A stretch of 64,000 nt of DNA, from contig DLUH01000005.1 of NCBI GenBank assembly GCA_002742845.1, positions 1 to 64,000 on the forward strand, in the 5' to 3' direction. Positions 8,631 to 18,469 of the stretch are shown here, piece after piece. Each line of letters starts with the position of its first letter. Within the stretch, counting starts at the first letter, position 1. The position numbers were made by a program, and so were the translations under genes. The notes under the pieces were generated by a model. It was not told where the DNA came from. It worked only from the letters and a program-made list of their open reading frames with translations, and did not search any database. Source of the DNA: Sulfurovum sp. UBA12169 (lineage in GTDB: Bacteria > Campylobacterota > Campylobacteria > Campylobacterales > Sulfurovaceae).

Positions 8631-10009
8631 ATTTTAAACCATATTTTATCATCTTGCAACAAAGCAAGCTTTCTTGCCCATACTTGAACTGCATTTGACT
8701 GCGGCCGATATGCTTCTTGAGGCGTGCCCAAAGGAACAACTATGATTTTATCGGCTTGTTTACTCAAAGCTTGCACAAAATCTATAAAATCCATCGTCGG
8801 AGGTTCCCAGGCCTTAATGCACAAAAGCATCTCCCCATGAGATTGGCTTACGGCATAGGCATCATCTTCTAAACTGTTGTTTCCGCCTACGGAGAGTATG
8901 AATGAAGCTACAATTCCTATCGCATCGCCTAAGACCGCTATTTCTTCTTTAGAATACGACCAGCCAAGCATACCGTCATAAGATGTATTCATTTTTTTTA
9001 TCTCCTGAAGATGCCCTCGAGTTGTTTTTACCAAAGAACTCTCTATGTCATCAGTGGAGCTTGCTATCAGCGGCTCATTTATTTCACGCAACAATTGAAC
9101 TGCACTCTTTTGACTCAGTATTGATCTCTTCAGTGCTCTCTTAAGACCTATTTTGGCCAATAAGATCATTCCAAATCTTAAAATGATCGCATAAAAAAGC
9201 GCAGCACACAATAAAAATTTCCACCACTCTCCCAACATAGAAGCATGGCGTATCATCTGAGCATCCACTTTCTCACCCAGTCTAAAATATCGGCTTTGCT
9301 CTATTAATTCTAAAGACGGAACTGCCCCGGGAACAAAATCTCTCCATGCAAAAGCGATCATATTTACAAAATTATAAAATTCTTCAGGAGAAACTTTAAG
9401 TGTTGTACTCCATGCAAAAGCTATATCTTTTGCAATCACCGCCCCCAAAAGTGCAGCCACCAACCCCCACGAAAAAACCCATGCAAGCAACTGAGAACGC
9501 TCAATAACAAGCCAATTGCCCACCAGCGGATCTATTTTAAATTTTTGTATATCGTTCCGTTTAGCGTAAGACAACCGCTCAAATATCTTTTCCATCCAAA
9601 ATGCCGGCGATATATGCACCAATAAATTTTGCGATTTGTGCGCTCTGATCATAGACAAAAATGCCAATGCCATCGTAAGCAACGGTACAAAGACAACCAT
9701 TGCTAAAAAATAAATAATATTGACAGGCTCCTGTCCGCTATAGCTAAGCAACCCAATTCCTGAAAAAAAACCTATGATAAAAACCAAGATACATAATATA
9801 AGGGTTACCGTATAAACATAAGAGGAGAACAGATCGCCAACATAAGGTTGCTTTAAAACAGAAATATGCTTTTCCATCCAAAGAAAAAGTTGTCTTATCG
9901 GCCTATTTTCCTCCGAAGGATGCTCTAAGCCAAATGCTCGATTTTCCTTATGTGTCGCCGGATGCCTCTTAAGCAGTTCACCAAGAAGAAGATAAGACCT
10001 TAAATTCAT
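8627..10009 (-). CDS. DUF2868 family membrane protein
   Basis: A 460-residue integral membrane protein with hydrophobic segments at about 68-92, 100-125, 175-200 and 265-290, and a charged C-terminal cytoplasmic half. Family assignment rests on its pairing with the following GTPase gene (4-base overlap, ATGA) and overall layout. The malic enzyme stop is 1 base beyond its start side, but that gene is upstream on the same strand only if read separately, as the malic enzyme ends exactly where this gene begins. Function unknown; likely the membrane partner of the GTPase. Confidence 0.75.
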   Translation of the reverse strand: MNLRSYLLLGELLKRHPATHKENRAFGLEHPSEENRPIRQLFLWMEKHISVLKQPYVGDLFSSYVYTVTLILCILVFIIGFFSGIGLLSYSGQEPVNIIYFLAMVVFVPLLTMALAFLSMIRAHKSQNLLVHISPAFWMEKIFERLSYAKRNDIQKFKIDPLVGNWLVIERSQLLAWVFSWGLVAALLGAVIAKDIAFAWSTTLKVSPEEFYNFVNMIAFAWRDFVPGAVPSLELIEQSRYFRLGEKVDAQMIRHASMLGEWWKFLLCAALFYAIILRFGMILLAKIGLKRALKRSILSQKSAVQLLREINEPLIASSTDDIESSLVKTTRGHLQEIKKMNTSYDGMLGWSYSKEEIAVLGDAIGIVASFILSVGGNNSLEDDAYAVSQSHGEMLLCIKAWEPPTMDFIDFVQALSKQADKIIVVPLGTPQEAYRPQSNAVQVWARKLALLQDDKIWFKI

Positions 10010-11293
10010 CTACTGCAGCACTTTCTCGTCGGAAAATCCATAGATAAGACATTCCAACTCTTTTCGATATGCTTCATGATCATAGTCTTTTATTCTCGCC
10101 ACTCCCTCTTCAAAAGCGGCTTTGGCTACAGCAGAGGAAACCCAAATCAATATTTCCTTATGAAAGGGAAGCGGAATAATATACTCTTTCCCATAGGCTA
10201 TATGCTGATTACAATAAGCTGTTTTCACATAATCGGGCACCGTCTCTTTGGCTAAATCAGCCAAGGCTTTGGCTGCTGCCATTTTCATGCCTTCTGTGAT
10301 TTTTTTTGCTCCAACATCCAACGCTCCCCTAAAAATAAAAGGAAATCCCAATACATTGTTGATTTGATTTGGATAATCAGAACGTCCGGTGCCAATAATT
10401 GCATCTTCTCTTATCGCTTTAATCTCTTCAGGGAAAATTTCAGGGATGGGATTTGCCAAGGCAAAGACAATGGGATCCGGGGCCATTTTTGCAACCATTT
10501 CTTTGGTTAAGGCCCCTGCCGCGCTTAATCCCAAAAACATATCCGCACCTTCTATGGCATCCTCTAAGTTTTTTGCATCTGTTTGTATGGCAAATGCCGC
10601 TTTGTAGCTATTGAGATCTGTTCTCTCTGCAGATAGCACTCCTTTGCTGTCGCACATAATGATATTTTTTACCCCTAGGCTTTGATACATTTTTGCACAT
10701 GAAATTCCGGCTGCTCCCGCCCCGTTAACAACCACCTTTATCTCTTCGGCTTTTTTCCCTGTCAACTCCAACACATTTATCAATCCGGCGGTAGTAATAA
10801 TGGCTGTACCATGCTGATCGTCATGAAAAACAGGAATATCAAGTGCATCTTGGAGTACTTTTTCTATTTCAAAACACTTAGGAGCACTGATATCTTCAAG
10901 ATTGATCCCTCCGAATGTCGGCGCAATCGCTTTGCAGACAGCCACAATCTCCTCTACGCTATGTACATCCAGCTCGATATCAAAAGCATCAACATTAGCA
11001 AATTTTTTAAAAAGTACCGATTTTCCTTCCATAACAGGTTTTGCAGCCAACGGACCGATATTTCCTAGACCGAGCACGGCTGTTCCGTCAGAAACAACAG
11101 CTACCAGGTTGGCACGGTTAGTATATTCAAACGAAAGTGCTTTATCTTTTGCTATCTCAAGACAAGGATAGGCCACGCCGGGCGTATAGGCCAAAGAAAG
11201 GTCATATTGCGTATCGCAAGGCTTTGTAAGCTCTATGCCTATTTTGCCTTTTTTGTGATACTTCAGCGCTTTTTCTTTGGTAACTTTTGACAC
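10010..11293 (-). CDS. maeB: NADP-type malic enzyme (malate dehydrogenase, decarboxylating)
   Basis: A 427-residue enzyme converting malate to pyruvate, CO2 and reduced NAD(P). Landmarks are SLAYTPGVAYPC (30-42), the DGTAVLGLGNIGP turn, FHDDQHGTAI metal site and the VNGAGAAGISCA Rossmann motif. It is the short form lacking the phosphotransacetylase-like C-terminal domain of enterobacterial MaeB. The stop lies directly against the start of the DUF2868 gene. The 57 bp between it and the upstream unknown gene leaves co-transcription with the oxidoreductase accessory genes possible. Confidence 0.93.
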   Translation of the reverse strand: MSKVTKEKALKYHKKGKIGIELTKPCDTQYDLSLAYTPGVAYPCLEIAKDKALSFEYTNRANLVAVVSDGTAVLGLGNIGPLAAKPVMEGKSVLFKKFANVDAFDIELDVHSVEEIVAVCKAIAPTFGGINLEDISAPKCFEIEKVLQDALDIPVFHDDQHGTAIITTAGLINVLELTGKKAEEIKVVVNGAGAAGISCAKMYQSLGVKNIIMCDSKGVLSAERTDLNSYKAAFAIQTDAKNLEDAIEGADMFLGLSAAGALTKEMVAKMAPDPIVFALANPIPEIFPEEIKAIREDAIIGTGRSDYPNQINNVLGFPFIFRGALDVGAKKITEGMKMAAAKALADLAKETVPDYVKTAYCNQHIAYGKEYIIPLPFHKEILIWVSSAVAKAAFEEGVARIKDYDHEAYRKELECLIYGFSDEKVLQ

Positions 11294-11350
11294 AACAATC
11301 CTTTACAATAAATGCAATGATTATAGCGCAAATTAGTTTAATTGGATTGC

Positions 11351-11821
11351 TTACTCAAAATACTCTTCGATAATCTGAGGAAAAAGTTTCATTGTTTTTT
11401 GAGCTTTTTCGATCTTTGGCCTGAACACCCCGGTACTCGCAGGAAAATCAGTCATCAGCTCTTCATAGATAGCAATTTTTTCTTCTATATGCTCTTTTAG
11501 AGCATCTAAAACATTTTGCATATCCTCTTTGGTCGTCGCAAATTTCATCAAAAGTTCAAACATTCTTTTTCTTGGATGAATTGCCATAGATTCCCCCGCT
11601 GCCTGAGCGATATTTTTGATATCCCATCGTGACAAATAGATACCGCTTACACAAGGAGATGCGAGCTTTGCATACAATGCCTCAGTATAGCTTGGATAAT
11701 CCTTCAGATCATTTCCCTCTTCAATTTCGCAGCTTTCATCAGAACAGAATAGCGGCTTAGTATTAAATTTTTTATCCGTAAATGCTTCAAACTCTTTTCT
11801 AAAATCATCCATATCATTCAT
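11351..11821 (-). CDS. Unknown protein, last gene of oxidoreductase accessory run
   Basis: A 156-residue soluble protein with no recognised family. It is acidic and mostly helical by composition, with an N-terminal Cys pair region (CSDESCE, about 27-33), a central segment ASPCVSGIYLSRWDI, and a helical C-terminal half. The start overlaps the stop of the preceding gene in a TAATG arrangement, the same coupling used by other genes in this locus, which ties it to the ferredoxin/TorD/oxidoreductase group. A maturation or electron-transfer accessory role is only an inference from context. Confidence 0.65.
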   Translation of the reverse strand: MNDMDDFRKEFEAFTDKKFNTKPLFCSDESCEIEEGNDLKDYPSYTEALYAKLASPCVSGIYLSRWDIKNIAQAAGESMAIHPRKRMFELLMKFATTKEDMQNVLDALKEHIEEKIAIYEELMTDFPASTGVFRPKIEKAQKTMKLFPQIIEEYFE

Positions 11822-12294
11822 TATCTCTCTCCTATAAACAAGGGTATATCATTTGGTTCTATAGGACAATCATACCATCTGTTGGCTATAAGCATTATTT
11901 TAGCTACAAAACGTATCTGATCGTCTATGAATAATGGATTATCAAAAAGATCTTCCACTTTATCATCCAGACTAACTCCTTTGATTGTTCCATTCTCTAT
12001 CTCAATAAAATCAATTCTGCCTTTTTTCCGGCTTACCTCATCCAAACTATCGCAATAGTCTATAGATTTTGCTTGAAATTCTCGTTCAATCATCATTCTG
12101 TCGACTTTTGACTGACCCACATTAGACATCGTAAAATCAAAATGTTCATCTGTAATATTAAGCGCAATAGCGGTTGCATTGACACCATAATGCTTCATGA
12201 TTTTATTGAAATATTTTCGTATATAGCCGGTTTGGGCATTGTGGCCCAAAATAGTGCAAAGCTTTGTATCGGGTTTTATCTCATGGGGCTGCAT
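11821..12294 (-). CDS. Unknown protein with weak resemblance to shikimate dehydrogenase N-domain
   Basis: A 157-residue protein, sandwiched between a polyferredoxin gene (2 bp gap) and another unknown (TAATG overlap). The N-terminal segment TILGHNAQTGYIRKYFN followed by GVNATAIALNI is reminiscent of the substrate-binding domain of AroE (GNPxxHSKSPxxHN ... YxPL), but the key Ser/Lys/Ser motif is missing and there is no Rossmann domain, so enzymatic activity of that kind is not claimed. Function unknown; context suggests a link to the respiratory oxidoreductase. Confidence 0.62.
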   Translation of the reverse strand: MQPHEIKPDTKLCTILGHNAQTGYIRKYFNKIMKHYGVNATAIALNITDEHFDFTMSNVGQSKVDRMMIEREFQAKSIDYCDSLDEVSRKKGRIDFIEIENGTIKGVSLDDKVEDLFDNPLFIDDQIRFVAKIMLIANRWYDCPIEPNDIPLFIGER

Positions 12295-12296
12295 AA

Positions 12297-13409
12297 CTAT
12301 TCTTCTCCTCTCATTTTTTTGGCATTATGATGAAGAAAAAACGCCTCCTCTTCTTCTACCATGCAACGCGGACAAATCTGCTCTTTGCCCGCACCTGTAT
12401 AAGTAAAATAATTGCCGCACTCATTGCATCGTTTGACATTAAAAGCAGCTAAGATTCTTTGGGAAGGTTCAAAAAATTCTTTAATTTCAAAACCGCTTTG
12501 AAGCCCTATGGCATCAGGTTCACACACATCATGGCACAAATGGCACTTGACGCAAAGCATTGCATCAAAATGTATAAGCGAAAACTTGCTATCAGAACTC
12601 AAAGCGCCTGTAGGGCAAACACGATAGCAGATTTGACAATTGGTACAATTTTCATTTATATGTTTTTGGGATACAAAACTCACTTCTTCTTGGGGCAATA
12701 TCTCAAAAACTTTTGGTGCATTCGTTCTTTTGAGTGCTGTAAAAAGTATTTTTCTTTTATCGGGCAGCTGCTTGTTTTTTATTTTGGCAATTACAGCGCC
12801 GTCTATCTCAAACTGCTGCAGCATCCGGGCATTTACCGCATCATCAAATGCTTTTTTTTGTTTGATTGCACCCTTTAGAGAAGCATTGCGCAAAAAATCA
12901 CGTCTTGATGCCTCTTCTTGCTTTGGCATAAACGTTTGCGCTTCCATAGGGATGGCGACAATATTCGTTTCAAGCTGCTTGTCGCAAAAACTTGAAAGTA
13001 TAAAATTCGCCTCTTCTATCGTTGTTCTAATATGCCCCAAAAGTGCGCTGCCTTTTTCATAGCCGGCTAAATCCAGACAGATGGCTTCGTCGCTCGCCAA
13101 TGCCAGAGCAATAAGATGTTCCACGCTTAATACGGAAATACAGGGAACATTAATGCCAGAAGAGATAAGTCTTACCTTTGATGCGAGAAAACGAAAGAAA
13201 AACTCTGTGACAGAAAAATCAGAGAGACTAAACGCTTCGGTCGGACAAACTCCCACACACGCAGCCGCCTGTATGCCCGTTGAGGGTGTAAAACTTGGCA
13301 GATTGTCTACTATCTGTATGCTTGAGGGGCACACATCAACGCATTTGGTACAATTTGAAGATTTACTTTTGGCTCTTACACATAAGCCTGCATCAAAATG
13401 TAAACGCAT
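12297..13409 (-). CDS. Polyferredoxin-like 4Fe-4S protein with C-terminal zinc ribbon
   Basis: A 370-residue protein. Start ATG 13409 is chosen over a TTG at 13421 because it overlaps the TorD stop as TAATG. The N-terminal ferredoxin module has CTKCVDVCP and CVGVCP. The middle is helical and carries an odd twin-arginine-like stretch (RRDFLRNASLKG) far from the N-terminus. The C-terminal half has two more cluster motifs (CTNCQICYRVCP, CVKCHLCHDVCEP) and ends in a rubredoxin-like CNECG...CPRC ribbon. It probably relays electrons or helps maturation for the molybdopterin enzyme encoded upstream. NapF-like proteins are the nearest analogy. Confidence 0.82.
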   Translation of the reverse strand: MRLHFDAGLCVRAKSKSSNCTKCVDVCPSSIQIVDNLPSFTPSTGIQAAACVGVCPTEAFSLSDFSVTEFFFRFLASKVRLISSGINVPCISVLSVEHLIALALASDEAICLDLAGYEKGSALLGHIRTTIEEANFILSSFCDKQLETNIVAIPMEAQTFMPKQEEASRRDFLRNASLKGAIKQKKAFDDAVNARMLQQFEIDGAVIAKIKNKQLPDKRKILFTALKRTNAPKVFEILPQEEVSFVSQKHINENCTNCQICYRVCPTGALSSDSKFSLIHFDAMLCVKCHLCHDVCEPDAIGLQSGFEIKEFFEPSQRILAAFNVKRCNECGNYFTYTGAGKEQICPRCMVEEEEAFFLHHNAKKMRGEE

Positions 13410-14044
13410 TAGTTCTCGCAATAGCTGTTAAGCTCTTTTGTCACATATTCATAATCACTCAATAAAAATTCCAAAACAAGTTCAGCACCATCATGATACA
13501 GAGGCGTCTGCGACTCTTTTTTCATATTGATGAGAAACATTGGGGCCCATTCAAGCAAATGATCTCTTAAAAATCCTTTTTGAATCTCCAGAATCTCCTT
13601 TATTCCCTCGCTATCCTCTGCGTCATGGGCTTTTTTCAGAGCCACGCAAAGCATCAGCATAAACTCCAACTCTACTCCGATATGATCCGGGCTCACGACC
13701 CTTACCCTGTCAAGTTCTGCTCTAAAATCAAGCGCGTTATAGAGTGACACCACGGGATTGTCTCCTCCGCTTTCTATCATTTGATCTTCTCTTGTATAAA
13801 AGCTCTCATAGGGTACCAAATGCATTAAAAAAAGATTGGCAAAATCAACATCATAATATTTCTCTTTTAGTGCATCCATGGACAACTCTTTGTGTTTGCT
13901 CCAATCTCTATAGTTTGGAAACATCTCTAAAATCGCTTCATCACTATGGATCGATTCTAAAAATGTCTTATCAACTTCCATGATCATGAGTCTTGAGCTT
14001 AAGCCATATATGGCAATACGATTTTCTATGTCTTCTGTCTTCAT
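13409..14044 (-). CDS. TorD/DmsD-type molybdoenzyme chaperone
   Basis: A 211-residue all-helical protein whose layout fits the TorD family: N-terminal helices, a central LFLMHLVPYESFY segment corresponding to the family's E-P-x-S/YESFY-type motif, and a C-terminal LEWAPMFLINM helix. Such chaperones bind the Tat signal of a partner molybdoenzyme until cofactor insertion. It follows the catalytic subunit gene by 107 bp on the same strand and is coupled by TAATG to the ferredoxin gene. AAGGA lies 7 nt before the ATG. Confidence 0.82.
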   Translation of the reverse strand: MKTEDIENRIAIYGLSSRLMIMEVDKTFLESIHSDEAILEMFPNYRDWSKHKELSMDALKEKYYDVDFANLFLMHLVPYESFYTREDQMIESGGDNPVVSLYNALDFRAELDRVRVVSPDHIGVELEFMLMLCVALKKAHDAEDSEGIKEILEIQKGFLRDHLLEWAPMFLINMKKESQTPLYHDGAELVLEFLLSDYEYVTKELNSYCEN

Positions 14045-14151
14045 TTTTTTCCTTATAGTACCATTGTGAACAAAATTGTGATCTTTATTCGCAACAACAA
14101 ACTGTCATTGCGAAGTTTTCATAAGATAGAATCATTTTAAATGAACTTTAA

Positions 14152-17100
14152 TTAATCTGTAATATTAACAGACCAAGCTTTGTCTGTCAACGCCCAGACA
14201 GGTCTTTTAAGCTCTTTGGGTCTTCTGGTTGTATTGGTACTGTCAAGCGGTCTTGCAAGCTTATCTCTCCATGCTTGATAAACTTTCATATTGTTATCAT
14301 AATTAACATAAATATCACCGATTTTATGTTCTTTTCCTGCTGGCTCAATCGAAACTTTATGATGCCATGCATGTGCTCCCGAAATCGGATCAGGGTGAGC
14401 CGGAGCCACTGCATTTTGCCATGAGCCGCTCAGGCCATCCCACCATACATTGTCTACATCTCTGTTATACTCTTTGAACTGCCAAGTATTTTTTCGCTCC
14501 ATAAGTCCCGCATCAATTCCCTCTTTTGGTTTAAGCGTACCGACTTTATCATCCATAGTCATCTCATGCAGCGGTGCGCCCAGACCCATAACACCCAATT
14601 TTTCTTTAAATCCAGGAATTTCGACTGCATTTTGAAGCTTCCACCGCCCTGCATGGTGTGAACATGCAAGCGTGCCCGGCAAGATACCCTCTGTAGGTAC
14701 AGCCATAGCAACAAAATATCCGCTTTCAAGCCCGGAAACAGTATCAGTCATCGTTACTTTGATGGCATCCCCTCGCTTGATGTTTAACCGTTTGGCGTCA
14801 CTAGCGGCAATCCAGATCGGATTGTGGTTTTGTGAAATTTCCATCAAATGCTTAGAGTTCGTCGAACGCGTATGAATATTATACGGCAATCTAAAAATTG
14901 GATTAAGTGCAAAATCATTCTCTTTTTGCATATGGTCATGATGAATCTGGCTGACAATATGTACCATTTTTTCTCTTTGCTCTTTAGTGGTAGGATAGAT
15001 TGGTATCGCATACTCAGGCCATTTCCAATCCTTCATCCAGCTTGCAAAAAATTCCATTTTGCGGCTGGAGGACTTGAAGCCTTCCACGACCTTGTCTCCC
15101 ATAACAAGACCCATAGCTTTCACTTCGTCGCTTCCTACGATTTTTGCCTTGACAACACCATTGGGTTCTACGTTGAGCGTACTGGCATCAAATTGCATCT
15201 CCATTGATTCGACAATACCATTTTCATTTTTTAATTCTCTTTCTTGGGGTTTGAAAATATTGTCTTCTTCAAGCCAAGCCCCCATATCCCTCATCATCTC
15301 ATAATTTGGGTATTTGCTATTGGCATATTTTGGATCTTTTGAAGCTGCAGCCTTAAGATGATGCACATGGTCAAATGCTGCTTGATACCATTCAGGAATA
15401 GTAACCGGCTTGCTTGGGTCTTCTTTAGATGCCCAATGTTTTTTCACTCCCAGACTTCCATCCGGATCAACATAATGAACAAACATATTTGCCCAAAACT
15501 CTACCTCTTCCCACACTTCGCCAAGACCGGCTTTCATGTGTGCTTCAAGGGTTGCCCTGGCAGGGTCAGTGGGCTTCCATCCCATCTTTTCAAGTGCTAC
15601 CCTAAGGACAGGCTGTCTAAACCCCAACCACCTTGCCGGCTTTGTTGCTTCCGAATGCTGATCGTGTCTTTCTCCTGCCAGTCCGGTAGGAAGAATATAA
15701 TCACAATACCAGTTTGTTTCCGACCAGGTAGGCGAGAGATTGAATGTGAGCTCCATTTTGTCTTCCCGCTTAAGCACCTCAATCCATCTAAATCCATCAG
15801 GATTGATCCATACCGGATTATACATTCTAGGAATATATACTGCAAGCTTCTGTGGAACATTCAATCCTTTGCTGATCCATTTCTTTTGCCATTCCTCATC
15901 GGCAAGCATATGAGGCAGCAAATAACTTGGCTCATTGGTACTTAACGGAAAATCCGGCGGAAACAAAAGCTCATTCCACGCATCGACTTTTTCAGGTTTT
16001 TTACCGGCTTCGGTAGCTGCATCGCCTTTGGCATTGACAAAAATTTCATGAAAGCCATAACATCCGTTATTCCCCACATCTCCATTCATGCAGCCTCTCA
16101 GAGCCAATGCAAGCACACCCGTTCTTACATTCATCCAGCCTCCGCGATTGCCAATGGTGCCGGCCCTCCAGAAGTAGGTTGTCACCTTATCTCCGCCCTC
16201 AATAAACATATCAAAAAGTTTTGACAAAGTTGCAGCATCAACCTTGCACTCTTTTGCCGCAAATTCAAGCGTATAAGGAGCATACACCTCTTGAAGAAGC
16301 TTGACAAAATCTTCATAGCTTCCCCCCAAAGGAAGCTTAGAAATATAGCCTTGCGAAACCATAAAAGTAAGATACTCTTCATCCCGAATGAGAACATCCC
16401 AGTTGATCCAATTTTTCATAAAATCATGATCAATATAATCTTTGCCTGTTTTAGGGTCTTTTTCGTTAACGATACGATTCACCAAATAAAGATAAAGCGC
16501 TGCTTCTGTCCCCGGCCAAATAGGCACCCACAAATCTGCCATTCCTGCAGCATTGGACATACGCGGATCCATAACCACCAATTTGGCGCCTTTTTTTCTC
16601 GCATCTGCGATAAATCCTGCGTGTTGCTGAAAAAAGTGCCCTGCATCCGCAGCATGTGATGATTGTAAAAAAATCAGTTTACTGTTTGCCCAATCCGGAG
16701 AAGGCCTGTCGTCCCCCGTCCAATGCGTCAACCCCTGTCTTGTGCCTGCACTGCACACATTACTGTGCGAATTGTGTCCGTCCACTCCCATAGAATAAAG
16801 TACTCTATGGCCAAATCCGCTCTCGTTGGGTCGCCCAACATGATACATAATCGATTTTTTAGAGATTTCATCCCCGCTTTTAAGCGTGTCATGCATCTTT
16901 TTACCAATCGTTTGCATTGCTTCATCCCAAGTCGTACGCACCCATTTGCCTTCACCGCGTTTAGAACCCGGTGCTCTTTTGAGCGGAAACGGAATGCGGT
17001 CAGGATCATACATCTGCGATTGTACGGCATACCCTTTGGCGCAGTTGCGCCCACGGCTTGCCGGGTGCAACGGATTCCCCATGTATTTTCTCACCTTAAG

Positions 17101-17505
17101 ATCTTTTGGATCTTGGGTTTGCTTATAGGTTCCAATATCTACCCATCCGGTAAGTCCGCAAGCAGCCTCGCAGTTTGAACAGATCAAAGGAACAAGCATG
17201 TATTCTGTTGCTTTAATTCCATTTGGATTGTCGCTGTTGGCAACACCATTGCGAAGTGTGCCGCCCCTCTTCCAATCGTGACCATCAAGCTCCGTAAAAC
17301 TATCCCACTGTTCGAGCGGCGGATAAAATGAAAGTGTTTGGGGTGTAGGCGTAAATCTACTCTCTGCTACGACCGGCGTATCCGCTATGGTTTTAAAAAC
17401 ACCTGCGGCAAGTGTTGCTCCTGCTACAGAATACGCCGTACCCTTAAGGAAAGTTCTTCTGCTTTCTACGAAAACAGGCTGTTTATTGTTTATTGATTTT
17501 GTCAT
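14152..17505 (-). CDS. Tat-exported molybdopterin oxidoreductase, polysulfide/tetrathionate reductase type
   Basis: A 1117-residue catalytic subunit of the DMSO reductase superfamily. A Tat signal (SRRTFLK, residues 15-21) sends it to the periplasm. C109, C112, C116 and C155 form the N-terminal [4Fe-4S] site, and Cys251 in SNVCSAG is the probable Mo ligand, as in PsrA, PhsA and TtrA; nitrate-type membrane enzymes use Asp. The length is closer to TtrA (about 1020) than to PsrA (about 760). It closes a B-C-A gene order with the Fe-S and NrfD-type subunits, again as in ttrBCA. Substrate cannot be read from sequence; sulfur, polysulfide, tetrathionate or arsenic compounds are all possible. AAGGAG precedes the ATG. 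Confidence 0.87.
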   Translation of the reverse strand: MTKSINNKQPVFVESRRTFLKGTAYSVAGATLAAGVFKTIADTPVVAESRFTPTPQTLSFYPPLEQWDSFTELDGHDWKRGGTLRNGVANSDNPNGIKATEYMLVPLICSNCEAACGLTGWVDIGTYKQTQDPKDLKVRKYMGNPLHPASRGRNCAKGYAVQSQMYDPDRIPFPLKRAPGSKRGEGKWVRTTWDEAMQTIGKKMHDTLKSGDEISKKSIMYHVGRPNESGFGHRVLYSMGVDGHNSHSNVCSAGTRQGLTHWTGDDRPSPDWANSKLIFLQSSHAADAGHFFQQHAGFIADARKKGAKLVVMDPRMSNAAGMADLWVPIWPGTEAALYLYLVNRIVNEKDPKTGKDYIDHDFMKNWINWDVLIRDEEYLTFMVSQGYISKLPLGGSYEDFVKLLQEVYAPYTLEFAAKECKVDAATLSKLFDMFIEGGDKVTTYFWRAGTIGNRGGWMNVRTGVLALALRGCMNGDVGNNGCYGFHEIFVNAKGDAATEAGKKPEKVDAWNELLFPPDFPLSTNEPSYLLPHMLADEEWQKKWISKGLNVPQKLAVYIPRMYNPVWINPDGFRWIEVLKREDKMELTFNLSPTWSETNWYCDYILPTGLAGERHDQHSEATKPARWLGFRQPVLRVALEKMGWKPTDPARATLEAHMKAGLGEVWEEVEFWANMFVHYVDPDGSLGVKKHWASKEDPSKPVTIPEWYQAAFDHVHHLKAAASKDPKYANSKYPNYEMMRDMGAWLEEDNIFKPQERELKNENGIVESMEMQFDASTLNVEPNGVVKAKIVGSDEVKAMGLVMGDKVVEGFKSSSRKMEFFASWMKDWKWPEYAIPIYPTTKEQREKMVHIVSQIHHDHMQKENDFALNPIFRLPYNIHTRSTNSKHLMEISQNHNPIWIAASDAKRLNIKRGDAIKVTMTDTVSGLESGYFVAMAVPTEGILPGTLACSHHAGRWKLQNAVEIPGFKEKLGVMGLGAPLHEMTMDDKVGTLKPKEGIDAGLMERKNTWQFKEYNRDVDNVWWDGLSGSWQNAVAPAHPDPISGAHAWHHKVSIEPAGKEHKIGDIYVNYDNNMKVYQAWRDKLARPLDSTNTTRRPKELKRPVWALTDKAWSVNITD

Positions 17506-17518
17506 CTGTATCTCCTTA

Positions 17519-18469
17519 TTAACTCAACGGTAGCATTTGTGGGATCTTCAGCCATACATCTTTTGCAAGATAAAGTCCGACCAATGTCAAAATAGCTGCA
17601 AATCTCAATAGCGTTGCATTGTCGCTTTTTATGGTACTTGCTGCCAAGAAAAAGGGGACAATAAACCCGAGTACCATACCAAACCAAAATTCAACATTGA
17701 ACTCTCCCCCCGCATGCACATAAGCCAAGGTTGCTTCTGCCTCTGAAGATTTGAATGAGAAAAAGTATTCGCCCATATACATCAGAAAACTTGCAAATAC
17801 GGCAACCATCAGCACCAGCGACAAATCTTTTCTCACTTCTTTATCCCAAGAACCCGACGATAAAATGAGCGCTGCTGATCCCCCCATTAAAGCCGCTAGC
17901 AACATTTGTGTCATCTCTGTAGGAGCCTGCCATAGTTCTCTTGCGCTTGATTCTGCCATAATAATCGCTGTATACATAGTTACAGGAATTGCTAAAAAAA
18001 CTACAAAAGGAAATAGCTTTTCATATAAACCGCTATTGTTTCTGGCCAACGCCGCAATCTTACACTTTTTGCCGCCCAATCCAGGGAAAGCGTCTGCAGC
18101 ACCGATAACCATTAAAATCGTCATCAAGAGTGTAAAAAGTGATGCCATCCATGCACCCACAGTAATTGCAGATGTCCAGTGTGGATGCAAAAATATATTG
18201 ACCATTCTATAAGGCTGGTGAAGATCCACCAAAGTAAATAACAAAAAAACATTCAATGCTACAAATGAAATAAGAGGCATAATCCATCTAAGATTGGGTA
18301 CCTCTTCTTTTTTATATTTATACAAAAGATAAGCCCCTACCATAACAACACCTGTTCCAATACTTTTTGCCCACATATTCAATGTGATCATCCACCCCCA
18401 AATAATTCCCGGAAGCGGAATATCCAATGTTACGACTGCCTGTGTGGCATGTATAGTATTCTCAACCAT
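17519..18469 (-). CDS. NrfD/PsrC-type membrane subunit of the oxidoreductase
   Basis: A 316-residue quinone-reactive membrane anchor with eight or nine hydrophobic segments. The N-terminal part (PGIIWGWMITLNMWAKSIGTG) and the loop LVDLHQPYR...HPHWTSAITVGAWM match the NrfD family. It should pass electrons from menaquinol to the Fe-S subunit. Its start shares one base with the stop of the Fe-S subunit gene (TAATG) and it has an unusually full ribosome site, AAGGAGG. The catalytic subunit gene starts 13 bp after its stop. Confidence 0.88.
   Translation of the reverse strand: MVENTIHATQAVVTLDIPLPGIIWGWMITLNMWAKSIGTGVVMVGAYLLYKYKKEEVPNLRWIMPLISFVALNVFLLFTLVDLHQPYRMVNIFLHPHWTSAITVGAWMASLFTLLMTILMVIGAADAFPGLGGKKCKIAALARNNSGLYEKLFPFVVFLAIPVTMYTAIIMAESSARELWQAPTEMTQMLLAALMGGSAALILSSGSWDKEVRKDLSLVLMVAVFASFLMYMGEYFFSFKSSEAEATLAYVHAGGEFNVEFWFGMVLGFIVPFFLAASTIKSDNATLLRFAAILTLVGLYLAKDVWLKIPQMLPLS

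Noticed and set aside
11821-12294. Second shikimate dehydrogenase
   Set aside because: Only a loose N-terminal resemblance; no catalytic Lys motif and no NADP domain. A true aroE is at 32307-33101.
13410-13421. TTG start for the polyferredoxin gene
   Set aside because: No ribosome site; the ATG at 13409 gives the TAATG coupling seen at neighbouring genes.
14672-17178. Long antisense open frames inside the catalytic subunit gene
   Set aside because: They have no ribosome sites, atypical composition and overlap a gene with clear Mo and Fe-S motifs throughout.
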